Notes: generated from the sequence alone by a model not told the origin. A DNA stretch of 64,000 bases from Streptomyces sp. NBC_01431 (GCF_036231355.1 NZ_CP109497.1:62001-126000), one strand, 5' to 3'. Counted from the first letter of the stretch, positions 43,388-53,289 are shown. Numbers and translations: made by a program.

Positions 43388-44255
43388 TGTGCACCTCGCG
43401 TACACGCGAGCAACGGCCCGCGGTTGCCGCGGATCTGGCGCCGCGCGTCGACAGCGTGGCGACGCCTCTCCGCTCGTCTGGCGTCGCTGCGAGGACATCG
43501 CACGAGGACGCTGCGACGGGCGCGGTGGGCATCTGACGATCGATGGGGCCGACGGTGCCGTCCGTCACCAGGCCCGCCTTCTGCTGAAGGCGTTTGACGG
43601 CGCGTTCGGTGAGCGGCCCGTACAGCCCGTCCGTGTCGCCGGGCGGGAAGCCGGCGCGTTGCAGCAGGCACTGGACCTCGGCGACGTCCGGCCCGGCGTT
43701 GCCCTGGCCGAGGACTGCGTCATCCGAGTCGCTCAGCCCCGCGTGCCAGGCGTTCCCCGTGCGCGTGATGCGGCACGTGTACCGGGGCGCGGTGGAACCG
43801 TTCGAGTCCTGCCACGGCCGCAGCACCAGCAGCACCACGCCCAGTGCCACCCCGATCAGGCCGAGTCCGGCGGCCGTCACCAGGAGCGCTCGCCGACGCG
43901 ACCCGCGCCGCTGGCGCCCGTCAGTCCCGGTGACCGGTGTCGTATCCGATGGAGCCGGTGCGGCGCCCGCGGACGGCGCGCTGGGCTGCCGCTCTCGTGA
44001 ACTGACCGCTCGTTGCCGCAGGGCCAACAGGCGTGCGGGATCGGTACCGGTCAGGCGGGCGAGTCCGGCGAGCGCGCTCTCGGGGGGAACGGTACGACCG
44101 GCGAAATAGCGGTCCCAGGAGGACTTGCTGTACCCCGTGTGCTCGGCGATGCGGGCCGTGCCGAGCTCGTGGATCGCCTTCAACGACCGTATTTCATCGA
44201 TGAGTTGGCGCGTCGCCGCGTCCAGGTTCTCGGGCGGTTTCTTCCACGGCGTCAT
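43194..44255 (-). CDS. XRE helix-turn-helix membrane protein with peptidoglycan-binding domain, probable C-terminal frameshift
   Basis: From ATG 44255: residues 10-75 are an XRE-type helix-turn-helix (LGTARIAEHTGYSKSSWDRY), residues about 120-145 one membrane helix (ALLVTAAGLGLIGVALGVVL), and from about 180 a PG_binding_1 domain (NAGPDVAEVQCLLQRAGFPP; LYGPLTERAVKRLQQKAG) ending TDGTVGP at about 43550. The family would then give a short W..L end, but here the frame runs on for 115 unrelated residues and enters the opposite-strand TetR gene by 194 bp. A frameshift near 43545 is likely, and the true end would lie about there. The layout links cell-wall state to DNA binding. Confidence 0.7.
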   Translation of the reverse strand: MTPWKKPPENLDAATRQLIDEIRSLKAIHELGTARIAEHTGYSKSSWDRYFAGRTVPPESALAGLARLTGTDPARLLALRQRAVSSRERQPSAPSAGAAPAPSDTTPVTGTDGRQRRGSRRRALLVTAAGLGLIGVALGVVLLVLRPWQDSNGSTAPRYTCRITRTGNAWHAGLSDSDDAVLGQGNAGPDVAEVQCLLQRAGFPPGDTDGLYGPLTERAVKRLQQKAGLVTDGTVGPIDRQMPTAPVAASSCDVLAATPDERRGVATLSTRGARSAATAGRCSRVREVHINSSAALPPPPGTPGRPVRPRGSRGPVGRGPGNWCRRGIRGGGPAPGGSRGVRRGARCSRPGAP

Positions 44256-44731
44256 GGCTCCCCCCGCCTGCTCGGACCGCCGGGCTGCCTGTGAGGCGAT
44301 CCGACCGTACACGGCGGCGGCCCAGGCGGCACCGGGTCCGGCAGGGATCTGGCCAGCGTCCCGCCGATGTGTCATCGACGGTGCCATCCGCCCTGGTCAC
44401 AGGGCGTCCCGTCCTGTGTTGACCCCACTTGCCGACGGGGCATGGACCGCCTCTGCCGCCACCCGGGATTCTCGGTGGCGTACCGACAACGACGCGGCAC
44501 GGCAGAGCGGTTCGAGTCCTTCGACGGAGAGGGGGGACCAAATGCAGCGCAACCTGTCGGCCGACCGGTCGGTGGCGCCGAGCGGCAACTTGGCAGCGGC
44601 GCTCGGCGGCATCGCGGGCGCCGCGCCCGCTTCACGGAGCGCGCCCTGGATCGGATCCGGCCGCTACCCCGTATGTGCCGTCCACGGATTGACCGGACCG
44701 TCCAACTCCCTTCAGAGCAAGGAGACTTGAC
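44256..44731. other. Upstream region of two peptidoglycan-binding genes, with a possible 62-codon frame
   Basis: A plus-strand frame at 44542-44730 has GGAGAGGGGGGACC before its ATG and ends just before the next gene, but the product (RNLSADRSVAPSGNLAAALG start) has no known family. It may be a leader peptide or chance. Nothing else is seen. Confidence 0.3.
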
Positions 44732-45133
44732 ATGAAATTGAACCTGAAGCTGAACACGACCAGGGCGATCACCGCGGTGAGCGCCGGAGCTACAGCGGCG
44801 CTACTGGCCGGTGCGGGACTGGCCCAGGCCAGCTCCGCGGTGGGCAACATCGGCTGGATGTCGGCCAACCGCACCGGCGTGATGTGCGTGCAGATCGACC
44901 TGGCGGAGAACGGCTACTACAGCGGGCGCGTCGACGGCGCGTACGGGAGCGGCACCGAGGCCGGGGTGAAGGCTCTCCAGCACTCGCTGGGCCTGAGCCG
45001 GGACGGGATCGTCGGCAAGGACACCGGCAGTGCGGTCCTGAACGACCTCAAGGGCCTGCTCGGTTCGTACACGGTGACACTGCCGAACGGCGCCCGCGCC
45101 GACTGCTGGAAGTACGTGCCCTCACACAGTTGA
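44732..45133 (+). CDS. Secreted peptidoglycan-binding-domain protein
   Basis: A 133-residue protein with AAGGAG 9 nt before ATG 44732. A signal peptide (ITAVSAGATAALLAGAGLAQ, cut near AQA-SSA) is followed by one PG_binding_1 domain: VMCVQIDLAENGYYSGRVDG and AYGSGTEAGVKALQHSLGLS, then DGIVGKDTGSAVL. No catalytic domain is attached. It probably binds the cell wall outside the membrane. It is divergent from the XRE/PG-binding membrane regulator, which has the same domain, so the two may be linked. Confidence 0.82.
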   Translation: MKLNLKLNTTRAITAVSAGATAALLAGAGLAQASSAVGNIGWMSANRTGVMCVQIDLAENGYYSGRVDGAYGSGTEAGVKALQHSLGLSRDGIVGKDTGSAVLNDLKGLLGSYTVTLPNGARADCWKYVPSHS

Positions 45134-45249
45134 CGCCGGCGGCGGGCTGTCGCTGAGCCACGGGGGGTGAGCGGCAGTCCGTCCGGCGAGCGGGTGGGGT
45201 CGCAGGTCGAGAGCCTGTGCCCCCGCCCGTACCTACGTGCGGCGGTGGT

Positions 45250-46467
45250 TCACCGGCAGCGCGGGCTTTCGTCGTGGTGGCCGGTCGGCGAGGTCGTGGA
45301 GATCAGGTGGTCCACGACGTCGGTGATGCTGCCGCGGCGCCGGTGGGCGGAGCGCTGGGCCTCGGCCCGGCTGCCGTGGGCGCGCAGGCGCGACCAGAGG
45401 CAGTGGACGACCTCGGCGTCGCCGTGCTGTTGCAGCGCGGGTCGCAGCCAGGACAGGAGTTGGTTCACCTGGGTGACCGCGGGCGCCAGGCGGCCGGTGG
45501 TCAGGTCGATGCTCTCGCCGGACAGGCCGTCGCGTGCCGCGCGCCAGCAGGCGGCGCGCAGCATTTCCGGCGGGGGCCGGAACGCGGGTTCTCCCGCCCG
45601 GATGGCGCCCAGGGCGGTGGCGGCCATGGCCTTGACGATGCCGGTGAGGAGGACGGTGTCGGCGGCCGTGCCGGTGGCGTCGGCGGCGCGGAATTCCAGG
45701 GTGGGCACGTGGTGGGACGGCCTGATGTCCCAATACAGGCCGCCGCGGTCCATCACGGAGCCCGTGGCGAGCAGGCCGGCGACGAGGTCCTCGAAGTGGG
45801 AGGTGGACTCGAAGTACGGCGGGGGGCCGGCCACCGGCCAGCGTCCCCAGATCGTCGTACGCCAGCTGGCGTAGCCGGTGTCCCGCCCGGCCCAGTACGG
45901 CGAGTTGGCCGCGAGGGCGATCAGGAGGGGAATCCAGGGGCGCAGGTGGTTGCTGATCCGCAGCGCCGTGGCCAGGTCGGGTACGCCGACATGGATGTGG
46001 CAGGCGCAGGCGCTCTGCTCGTCGTCCAGGGCGCGGAACATCGCGGCGCTCCGGGCGTAGCGGGGGCCGTCGGTCAGCGGCGGCGGGCCGGGCCGGGCCA
46101 GGACGGGCGTACCGCTGGAGATGATGCGCAGGCCCTGACGCGCGGCGGCTCGTGCGGCCGCCGCCCGTGTTGCGTGGACCTGTTCGGCGAAGTCGGCCAG
46201 GGTGGTGTGGGGGTCGGTGCGCACCTCGACCTGGTAGCGGGTGATCTCCGAGGTGACCCGGTCGCCGAGTTCACGGGAGGCTTCGGCCACCACCTTTTCG
46301 GCCTCGGCGCTCACCTCCCGTGTCTCCGGATCGACGAGCAGGTATTCCTCCTCGGCTCCCACGGTCAGCGGCGCCGCCCTTCCCGCGCGGCGCCCGCTTC
46401 GGCCGTGACTCGCGTGCGGTTGTTGTGTGCCGGTCGGCGTGTGCCCTGAACTCGTCACGGCGACCAT
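45250..46467 (-). CDS. Carboxylate-amine ligase, YbdK family (GCS2-like)
   Basis: A 405-residue protein from ATG 46467. Motifs of the glutamate-cysteine ligase 2 fold are present: LTVGAEEEYLLVDPETREVS, TRYQVEVRTDPHTTL, ACACHIHVGVPD, and the active-site part HHVPTLEFRAADATGTAAD. YbdK enzymes join glutamate to an amine acceptor with ATP; the real substrate in Streptomyces is unsure because mycothiol replaces glutathione. It is a single gene. Confidence 0.88.
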   Translation of the reverse strand: MVAVTSSGHTPTGTQQPHASHGRSGRRAGRAAPLTVGAEEEYLLVDPETREVSAEAEKVVAEASRELGDRVTSEITRYQVEVRTDPHTTLADFAEQVHATRAAAARAAARQGLRIISSGTPVLARPGPPPLTDGPRYARSAAMFRALDDEQSACACHIHVGVPDLATALRISNHLRPWIPLLIALAANSPYWAGRDTGYASWRTTIWGRWPVAGPPPYFESTSHFEDLVAGLLATGSVMDRGGLYWDIRPSHHVPTLEFRAADATGTAADTVLLTGIVKAMAATALGAIRAGEPAFRPPPEMLRAACWRAARDGLSGESIDLTTGRLAPAVTQVNQLLSWLRPALQQHGDAEVVHCLWSRLRAHGSRAEAQRSAHRRRGSITDVVDHLISTTSPTGHHDESPRCR

Positions 46468-46868
46468 GGTTTCACGCGGGGTGGTCGCCCGGCAGAACGC
46501 GAAGTCGTCATTCTCCGCGCCCACCGGCACCGCTCCGGCCGCCACGATCGTCGCTGTTGCTCGAAGCGATGACGCGGCTGAGCACGATCATGGCGACGAG
46601 CGCGACGGAGGCGGATCGGGTCGGCGCCGGGGAGGCGGACGGTCAACTCGCCGTCAGGACTGGCCGGTTGACCCCCGTCGGCCCGTGGCCCGACCCCACG
46701 TGATCAGCACCGCCACCGGCTGGGCTACCCGACCGGCATCGCAGGGCTACCCGGCAGGAACGGCCGACTTCTCGTTGACACCGATGACGGGCCCCCTTCG
46801 GTTGCAGGGTGAGCTCGGGACCGAAGCCGTACTCGACCGGTTCGCCGAAAGCTGCCGACCAAGCCCGC
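46468..46868. other. Gap with no convincing gene
   Basis: Lies between the YbdK start and the StrR-like stop; no motif, hairpin or coding frame stood out. Confidence 0.4.
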
Positions 46869-47918
46869 TCACACCGCGCGGCCCGTGCTCATGCCGCTGC
46901 CGCGTTCCAGTTCCTCGGCGAAGCTCAGCCAGCGCTCGCCGCAGAGCCGGGCGGCTCGGGCGATGTCGCCGTACCGGTGTGCCGGTACGGCGCTCATCAG
47001 CCACCGCCACCTCTCATCGCCGAGCTCGTTCGCCGCGAGCAGCTGGAGCAGCGCCCGGCCCGCCTCGGAGAAGCGCAGCGAGGGGTCCTTGCGCAGGTTC
47101 GCGAACTGGCCGGTGCCCTGGATCACGACGGGCTCCGACCGCACCCGGGGGCCGCGGTCGGTCGCCTCCGCGAGCACCTGGTTGCGAACCCTGCGCCCTT
47201 CCGCCATATCGTCGTGCTGCGCGGCGTTGCGCAGTTTGGCGGGTACTGGGTCCTTGCCTTCACGGATGCGCTGACGGACGTCCCTGGCGGTCGCCGGGGC
47301 TATCCCCGCCTCCTGCGCGATCTCGCGCAACGAGGCATCCGGGCGTGCCGCGATGACCTGGACGGCACGGCGCCGGCCGGCCGCGCTGTTGACCGGCCGG
47401 GAGCGCCCGTCGCGCCCGGTCCGTGCCTGCAGCTGGTCGACCTGCGCGGTCGTCCTGCGGCGCAGCGCGGAGACCGTGACCGGCGAAAGCCCGGTCACTT
47501 CTGCGATGCGCCGGTCCGACCAGTGGGCGTGGCTGCTGATGATGCGCTCGGCCGCCGCGAGACGGTCCTGGCGCGACAGCGGCATGCCGTGTTCGGCGTT
47601 CAGCCGGACGGCCAGGACGAAAGCGTCGTCGGCCGAACCTTCCACATACTGGACCTCGACGGAGTCCTCTCCCCGCAGCACGGCTGCCTGGACCCGGTGC
47701 ATGCCGTCGATAATCCGCATGGTCGGTCGGTGAACGACGATGGGCGGAAGGGGGATCTGTGCTTCGGCCAGCATCTCGGCGTGCTCGGCGCTCTCCCCTG
47801 CCGTACGCGGAGAGTCCGACGCTACCAATGAGCTGATGGGGATCAGTTCGGTGACTGGCTGCCGGGACCTGTCCAGCGCTGGCGGCCTGGCCCTGTCTGC
47901 CGTTGACGCGTCGAGCAT
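46869..47918 (-). CDS. StrR/NovG-family pathway-specific transcription activator
   Basis: A 349-residue protein from ATG 47918 with GGAGG just upstream. It has the ParB-like N-terminal domain (SLVASDSPRTAGESAEH; VVHRPTMRIIDGMHRVQAAV), then the central helix-turn-helix (HWSDRRIAEVTGLSPVTVSA), a second one (DASLREIAQEAGIAPATARD) and the C-terminal part LRKDPSLRFSEAGRALLQLL. Order and length match StrR, NovG, Bbr and KasT, which switch on antibiotic clusters by binding GTTCRACTG-N11-CRGTYGAAC. A site of that form lies at 55819. It probably activates the cluster to the right. Confidence 0.88.
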   Translation of the reverse strand: MLDASTADRARPPALDRSRQPVTELIPISSLVASDSPRTAGESAEHAEMLAEAQIPLPPIVVHRPTMRIIDGMHRVQAAVLRGEDSVEVQYVEGSADDAFVLAVRLNAEHGMPLSRQDRLAAAERIISSHAHWSDRRIAEVTGLSPVTVSALRRRTTAQVDQLQARTGRDGRSRPVNSAAGRRRAVQVIAARPDASLREIAQEAGIAPATARDVRQRIREGKDPVPAKLRNAAQHDDMAEGRRVRNQVLAEATDRGPRVRSEPVVIQGTGQFANLRKDPSLRFSEAGRALLQLLAANELGDERWRWLMSAVPAHRYGDIARAARLCGERWLSFAEELERGSGMSTGRAV

Positions 47919-48471
47919 CAACGCCTCCCTCAGGCATCGTCGGTTCGAGGTTGAGGACGCTGACGCTACCAAGAAACCAAACCGACTGTCCCGACTTATT
48001 CTGAGGAATCACAGAGCTGTGAGCCGCCCAACATGGCACCTAACCAACCAAGTTGGCGGTTTCCCGGCCGCTGACCAGCGCGCTGTTAAAGCTGAGGCTG
48101 CTGAGGCGATCACCGCTCCGTCATCAAGGGGGCCGGAGCCTGCTGCCGCACGACCGGCGGAACGAATGGGACGTACCTGCCACTTGTGCGCCAACCCCCT
48201 CCACGGGGAGCGGAGGCCGCCTCAAGGACGCGCTCCCCGGCCCACCTCCTCGCCGCCCCGGTTCATCCCCTCGCCGCCCCGGCCCCCTCCTCGCCCTGCC
48301 CGGCGGCGCCACGGCAGGAGTCACCATCCGCCTCATTGATCACCACGATGAATCGGCCGCCGAACCCGCCCATACCATCAACTCCCTTACACCTGCTCGT
48401 TCTTGACACTCACTCAGCGTCCGTGGCCATCATGGGACCCCTATTCCTCGAATTTCTTCTGCGGAGATTTC
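47919..48471. other. Divergent promoter region of StrR-like and permease genes
   Basis: No gene is recognised. A TTGACA at 48403-48408 could serve the permease, but no good -10 follows at the usual spacing. CCAAC-CAA-GTTGG near 48043-48055 is a small palindrome. Confidence 0.35.
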
Positions 48472-49920
48472 ATGCCGAAGGACAGACAAGTACGCCGACC
48501 GGGTGGACTCGTTGAACGGCATTCCATCGATTTCATCCCCGACAGCGAGCGGCATGGCAGACCGTCCAGTCTGTTTACTCTCTGGTTCGCCGCCAATCTC
48601 CAAATCAGCGCGGTGGTCACGGGATCGCTTGCCGTGGTATTCGGGCTCGACGCGCTGTGGTCCCTGGTGGCACTTCTGTGCGGCAATCTCCTGGGCGGAG
48701 CTGTCATGGCGCTGCACGCCGCCCAGGGGCCGCGGCTCGGACTGCCGCAAATGATCTCTTCGCGGGCCCAGTTCGGGGTGCGGGGTGCGGCGGTCCCGCT
48801 GGTCTGCTCGATCGTGATGTACATCGGCTTCTTCGCGAGCGGGAGCGTGCTCGCCGGGCAGGCGGTGGGCCACCTCGCGCGCACGGGCGAGACCACCGGG
48901 ATCGTGGTCTTCGCTCTCGCCACCGCCGTGACGGCCGCGGTCGGCTACCGGCTGATCCATCGCGTCGGCAAGGTCGCGGCGGCGATCGGCGCCGTCGCCT
49001 TCCTCTACCTGGGCGTCCAGATGGCGCGGACCGCGCCGCTCGGATCGATCCTCGGCGAGCACCACTTCTCGGCACCTCTGTTCCTGCTCGCGATGTCCCT
49101 GTCCGCCTCGTGGCAGCTGGGATTCGGCCCGTACGTCGCGGACTCCTCCCGGTATCTGCCGCGCGACACTCCGCCGAGCTCGGTGTTCTGGGCGACGATG
49201 GGCGGCGGCGTGCTCGGCGCGCAGTGGTCGATGGGCTTCGGGGCGCTGGCAGCGGCCTGGCACGGTGGCGGGGAGGGCGACGAGGTCGGGAACATCGTCG
49301 GCATGGGCGGCTCGGCGGCGATCACCTTGCTGCTGTATTTCGCCATCGCCTTCGGGAAACTGACGGTCAATGTGCTGAACACCTACGGCGGTTTCATGTC
49401 CATGGTCACCGGGATCAGTGGATTCCGCCGAATCGGCCCGGTCAGCCCCTTTGCGCGAAGCGTTTACGTCGGCGGCATCATGCTCGCGGGAACGACGCTC
49501 GCACTGCTGGGCCGCGGGCATTTCCTGGAGTCGTTCTCGACCTTCCTGTTGTGTCTGCTGACCTTCTTCACACCGTGGAGCGCCATCAATCTGGTCGACT
49601 TCTATCTGCTGTCCCATGAGCGGTACGACATCGAGGCGCTGGCCGATCCGCGCGGCCGTTACGGTGCTTGGAACGCACGGGCCCTGACGACGTACGCGGT
49701 CGGCATCCTGGTTCAACTTCCGTTCCTGTCCAGTGAGTTGTACACGGGGCCGCTCGTCGCCCGGCTCGGTGGCGCGGACGTCTCGTGGATCGTGGGCCTG
49801 GTGCTGCCGGCCCTCATGTACTGGCTGCTCGCCCGCCGCGGCCAGGGCGCCGTCCCCGGGGGCAAGGACGGCGTCCTGGGGTCCGGCGTGCCGGCCCCCG
49901 TCGAGCTCAGGAGTCGGTAG
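48472..49920 (+). CDS. NCS1-family purine/cytosine permease
   Basis: A 482-residue membrane protein from ATG 48472 (GCGGAG before it). The N-terminal RHSIDFIPDSERHGRPSSLF and WFAANLQISAVVTGSLAVVF are typical of the cytosine/purine permease (CodB-like) branch, and GPRLGLPQMISSRAQFGVRG is the conserved signature. About 12 helices. It imports a nucleobase or related compound with H+ or Na+. It overlaps the convergent MFS gene by 14 bp. A link to the biosynthetic cluster is uncertain. Confidence 0.88.
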   Translation: MPKDRQVRRPGGLVERHSIDFIPDSERHGRPSSLFTLWFAANLQISAVVTGSLAVVFGLDALWSLVALLCGNLLGGAVMALHAAQGPRLGLPQMISSRAQFGVRGAAVPLVCSIVMYIGFFASGSVLAGQAVGHLARTGETTGIVVFALATAVTAAVGYRLIHRVGKVAAAIGAVAFLYLGVQMARTAPLGSILGEHHFSAPLFLLAMSLSASWQLGFGPYVADSSRYLPRDTPPSSVFWATMGGGVLGAQWSMGFGALAAAWHGGGEGDEVGNIVGMGGSAAITLLLYFAIAFGKLTVNVLNTYGGFMSMVTGISGFRRIGPVSPFARSVYVGGIMLAGTTLALLGRGHFLESFSTFLLCLLTFFTPWSAINLVDFYLLSHERYDIEALADPRGRYGAWNARALTTYAVGILVQLPFLSSELYTGPLVARLGGADVSWIVGLVLPALMYWLLARRGQGAVPGGKDGVLGSGVPAPVELRSR

Positions 49921-51136
49921 GGGTGTACCTGGTGCGCAGCCAGGCGGCGAGCACGGTCAGCGGCACCGCGGTTACGGCTGCCACGGCGAACAGCTCCTGG
50001 TAGTGCCCGTGTTCGGTGAGCGGGCCACCGAGCCCCGAGCCGATCGAGCTGCCGACGAACAGGGCGGACACGAACAGCGCGACAGCGGTGCCGCGGGCCG
50101 CGGGCACCAAGGTGGTGGCCCATGTCTGGAGCGAGGAGTGGAAGAAGGACCAGCCGCCTCCCAGCAGGATCGCGGCCACTGCGATGCCCGCCACGGACAG
50201 GCTGAGGGAGGCGACCAGGAAGCCTCCCGCCATCATCAGGCCGCCCGCCGCGAGCAGCGACCACGCCGGGCGCATCGCCACCCGCTTGAGGAGCCGGGAG
50301 AAAGCCAGCGTGCCGACCCCGTAGAGGGCGGTCACCCCGCCCGCGCCCATGGTGCCGACGCCCTGGTCCTGAAGGGCGGGGGCCAGGAACGTGAAGCAGC
50401 CCAACAGGACCGCGCCCTCGACCAGGCCGAAGAACATGACGACCCACGACCACCGCAGCCGCAGCACCGAGCCGAGCTGCTCGGTGGGGCGGCGCAGGGT
50501 GGTGGCGGTCATGGACTCCGACAGGCCGCGCGTGGCGAACACCGTGATCGCCGCGAGGACGGCGGACAGGGCGAGCATCGCGCGCCAGCTGAGCAGTTCG
50601 GACACCCCGCCGGCGACCAGTGTGGCCGCCGCGGTGCCGATGGCGAGAGCGACTTGGAGGTCCGAGAGGGCTCGCTGGCGCACCGCGGGGGAGACGGTGT
50701 CCCCGACATACGTCAGGGAGGTGGGTACGACCGCCCCGAAGAAGGCTCCGGTGGCGATCCGCAGCACCACCAGGACGGTCAGGGTCGGAGCGGCCGCGGA
50801 CGCCAGCCCGCACACCGCCGCGGCGGCCAGCGAGAAGCGGATGACACGCAGGCGCCCGTAGCGGTCGGACAGCATGCCCCACACCGGCTGGGCGCATCCG
50901 TACGCGAAGAAGTAGCCGCTCGCGACCAGCACGACCTCGTCGAGGCGTACCTGGAAGCCGGCGGCGACGGCCACCAACAGGGGCGTGATCGCGAACCGGT
51001 CGAAGTTGCTGAGGAAACAGGCCACTCTGAGGACCGGTGGCACACGTCCGGCCTCCGGCGGCCGCGGTGTCGAGGCGGGCTGCGCGCTCGGTGGCGGTTC
51101 GGGGCCGGTCTTGCCGAGCCGTGTGTCGTGGGACAT
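49907..51136 (-). CDS. MFS (DHA1-type) transporter
   Basis: A 409-residue protein from ATG 51136 after GAGAGG. Twelve helices; the loop GMLSDRYGRLRVIRF is MFS motif A, and VALAIGTAAATLVAGGVSEL fits motif C. DHA1 pumps export drugs and metabolites. It lies within the probable biosynthetic cluster and could export its product. The long unused reading to 51577 overlaps the aminotransferase gene and is not supported. Confidence 0.85.
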   Translation of the reverse strand: MSHDTRLGKTGPEPPPSAQPASTPRPPEAGRVPPVLRVACFLSNFDRFAITPLLVAVAAGFQVRLDEVVLVASGYFFAYGCAQPVWGMLSDRYGRLRVIRFSLAAAAVCGLASAAAPTLTVLVVLRIATGAFFGAVVPTSLTYVGDTVSPAVRQRALSDLQVALAIGTAAATLVAGGVSELLSWRAMLALSAVLAAITVFATRGLSESMTATTLRRPTEQLGSVLRLRWSWVVMFFGLVEGAVLLGCFTFLAPALQDQGVGTMGAGGVTALYGVGTLAFSRLLKRVAMRPAWSLLAAGGLMMAGGFLVASLSLSVAGIAVAAILLGGGWSFFHSSLQTWATTLVPAARGTAVALFVSALFVGSSIGSGLGGPLTEHGHYQELFAVAAVTAVPLTVLAAWLRTRYTPTDS

Positions 51137-51353
51137 CTGGTGGCCTCTCTGCGACGCGCGGATGCTGGTCGCTCCAGCCTCGGCCGGACACCCTGCGGGA
51201 GCCAGGACACAAAGAGTCCTAGCATCAGCGCTCCCCCTCTGGAGGTGGCGTGGTCCGTCAGCGCCCGGGATATGTTTGATCCCGGATTTTCGCGGGCCTG
51301 AATTCCACAAGGCCGTCGGTGAAGAGCGCTTGCGGACAGGAGGGGAGAAGGCC

Positions 51354-52499
51354 GTGTTCGAGGACATCGAGCTCTCGTCGTTGACCAGTCGCCCGGGAGT
51401 GAAGTGGAGCCGGGCCGAACCGGGTGTGCTCCCGGCGTGGATCGCGGAGATGGACTTCGCGCCGGCCCCCGCCGTCCGGGAGGCTCTCATCCGGTGTGCG
51501 CGGGAGGACCTGGGATACCCCTCGTGGGACGGGCGGCCCGAGGAGATCCCGCTGCGGGCCGCCTTCGCCGAGCGCATGCGCGAGCGCTACGGCTGGGTGC
51601 TCGATGCCGGTCACGTACGGGAGTTCACGGACATCAACCAGGCCCTCCAGGCCGTCCTGCGGGTCGCCACCCGCCCCGGCGACGGCGTCGCCGTGCACAC
51701 TCCGGCCTATCCGCCCTTCCTGGCGACGGTGACGGACATGGAGCGGCGCCTGCACCCGGTCCCGTACGTCCGGGCGGACGGAGGCTGGGTCTTCGACGCC
51801 GACCGGCTCGACGGGGAGCTGGCCGACGGCGGCTGCCGGGTGCTGCTGCTGGTCAATCCGCACAACCCCACGGGGCGCGTGCTGCGGCGCCAGGAGCTGG
51901 AGACGATCGCCGAACTCGCCGAGCGCCACGACCTGTTGGTGATCTCCGACGAGATCCACTCCGACCTCGTGCACGGTCCGAACCGGCACATCCCCTTCGC
52001 CTCGCTGTCGCCCGAGGTGGCCGCGCGGACGGTGACCCTGACGTCCGCGACCAAGGCGTTCAACGTGCCGGGGGTGCGCTGCGCCGTCGCCCACGTCGGT
52101 GCCGCCGACGTGCGCGCGGCACTGTCGTCCCCGACCCATCTGTACGGCGAGCCCAATACCTTCGGCGTGGCGGCCACCTTGGCGGCCTGGCGCGACGGCG
52201 ACTCCTGGCTGGCAGAACTGCGGCCGGTCCTGGAACGGAACGCCGCGCTCGTGGCCGAGGAGCTGCCCCAGGGCCTCGGATACGCCGTCCCCGAGGCCAC
52301 CTTCCTCGCCTGGCTGGACTGCCGCGCCCTCGACATCGGCACCGACCCGTACACGTTCTTCCTGGAGAAGGCGCGTGTTCTGCTGAACGACGGCCGCGCC
52401 TTCGGTCCCGGTGGCGAGGGCTTCGTCCGGCTCAACTTCGGTACCTCTCCCACCCTCCTGCGGGAGATCCTGGGCCGCATGCGCGAGGCCGTGGGCTGA
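51354..52499 (+). CDS. PLP-dependent PatB/MalY-type aminotransferase or C-S lyase
   Basis: A 381-residue fold-type I enzyme from GTG 51354 with AGGAGGGG before it. The MalY-like start LPAWIAEMDFAPAPAVREAL is present; LLLVNPHNPTGRVL, LVISDEIHSDLVH and the PLP lysine in LTSATKAFNVPGVRC follow. MalY/PatB proteins are cystathionine beta-lyases or aminotransferases. In a biosynthetic setting it might supply or modify an amino-acid precursor; that is inference. It diverges from the MFS gene. Confidence 0.88.
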   Translation: MFEDIELSSLTSRPGVKWSRAEPGVLPAWIAEMDFAPAPAVREALIRCAREDLGYPSWDGRPEEIPLRAAFAERMRERYGWVLDAGHVREFTDINQALQAVLRVATRPGDGVAVHTPAYPPFLATVTDMERRLHPVPYVRADGGWVFDADRLDGELADGGCRVLLLVNPHNPTGRVLRRQELETIAELAERHDLLVISDEIHSDLVHGPNRHIPFASLSPEVAARTVTLTSATKAFNVPGVRCAVAHVGAADVRAALSSPTHLYGEPNTFGVAATLAAWRDGDSWLAELRPVLERNAALVAEELPQGLGYAVPEATFLAWLDCRALDIGTDPYTFFLEKARVLLNDGRAFGPGGEGFVRLNFGTSPTLLREILGRMREAVG

Positions 52500-52596
52500 C
52501 CGCGCCCGTTCGGCCCCGGTGGGTCCCCGGACAGGGGTACGGGGCGGGGCGGGACCCTGTGCCGGTCCGGCCCCGCACCGCGGAAGGTGGTGTCGG

Positions 52597-52926
52597 CTAG
52601 GCCTCCAGCGGCAGCCGCTCCGAGGCGAAGGCCGGGACGCTCCGTACCGGAACCGGCGCGGCCACCAGGTGCGGATCCACGATCAGGCGCGTCACCCCCA
52701 GCGGCTCGGCCAGCGCCCGAAGCGTCGGCTCGGCGAGTTCGACGCAGGCCTGGTCGTCACCCAGCGCCATGGCCAGCCGGGCCCGCGATGTGAAGCCGAC
52801 GACGGCGCGGCCACCCATCGGGGTCTGGAAGAGCCTGACGAGGTGGCCGCGCCTGCGCCGCCGGACGGGGACGAACAGCCGTCCGGCGGGGGCGCGTCGG
52901 GGTCCGGCGCCGTGCCTGGGTTCCAT
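52597..52926 (-). CDS. SAV_915/SseB-like small protein
   Basis: A 109-residue protein with a good GGAGG before ATG 52926. The pattern GRLFVPVRRRRRGHLVRLFQ, TPMGGRAVVGFTSRARLAMA and CVELAEPTLRALAEPLGVTR matches the SseB-like SAV_915 family of Streptomyces, often found near regulators. Function is unknown. It sits alone between the aminotransferase and the SARP gene. Confidence 0.75.
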   Translation of the reverse strand: MEPRHGAGPRRAPAGRLFVPVRRRRRGHLVRLFQTPMGGRAVVGFTSRARLAMALGDDQACVELAEPTLRALAEPLGVTRLIVDPHLVAAPVPVRSVPAFASERLPLEA

Positions 52927-53265
52927 GGGTTCCTCCGTAAGGTGGTCGGCGGTCCGGGAGGAGCCGGCGGTGGCTCCTGGATCCGCCCGGATCGGAGTAC
53001 GGGACGTCGCGGACGAACATGTGCCGGACCGGGACGACGACGCGGCTGCGCGGAGTGAGCGGCTCCCGATGTCGTCCGCTTCGGCTATGGGAGGTCAAAT
53101 CCCTTTGGCGCTCGGCCAGTTGACCGTCCCGGCGGATCGGCTCAGGGGGCCAGGTGGCCGGGCGGCCGGTGCGCGCCTCGGTCGGCACGTGGCATGGAGT
53201 CCCGCTGACCGGCGCGGCCGGTTCGGTCGGCGTCCGCGGGCCGTGCTCGCCGATGGCCGCCTCAA
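52927..53265. other. Gap downstream of the SARP gene
   Basis: No coding frame has support; the right end carries the SARP terminator. Confidence 0.4.
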
Positions 53266-53289
53266 GGGCGGCCCCGACGGGGGCCGCCC
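53266..53289 (-). terminator. Terminator of the SARP gene
   Basis: GGGCGGCCCC, loop GACG, GGGGCCGCCC: a perfect 10-bp stem, 56 bp after the SARP stop codon. Confidence 0.7.
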
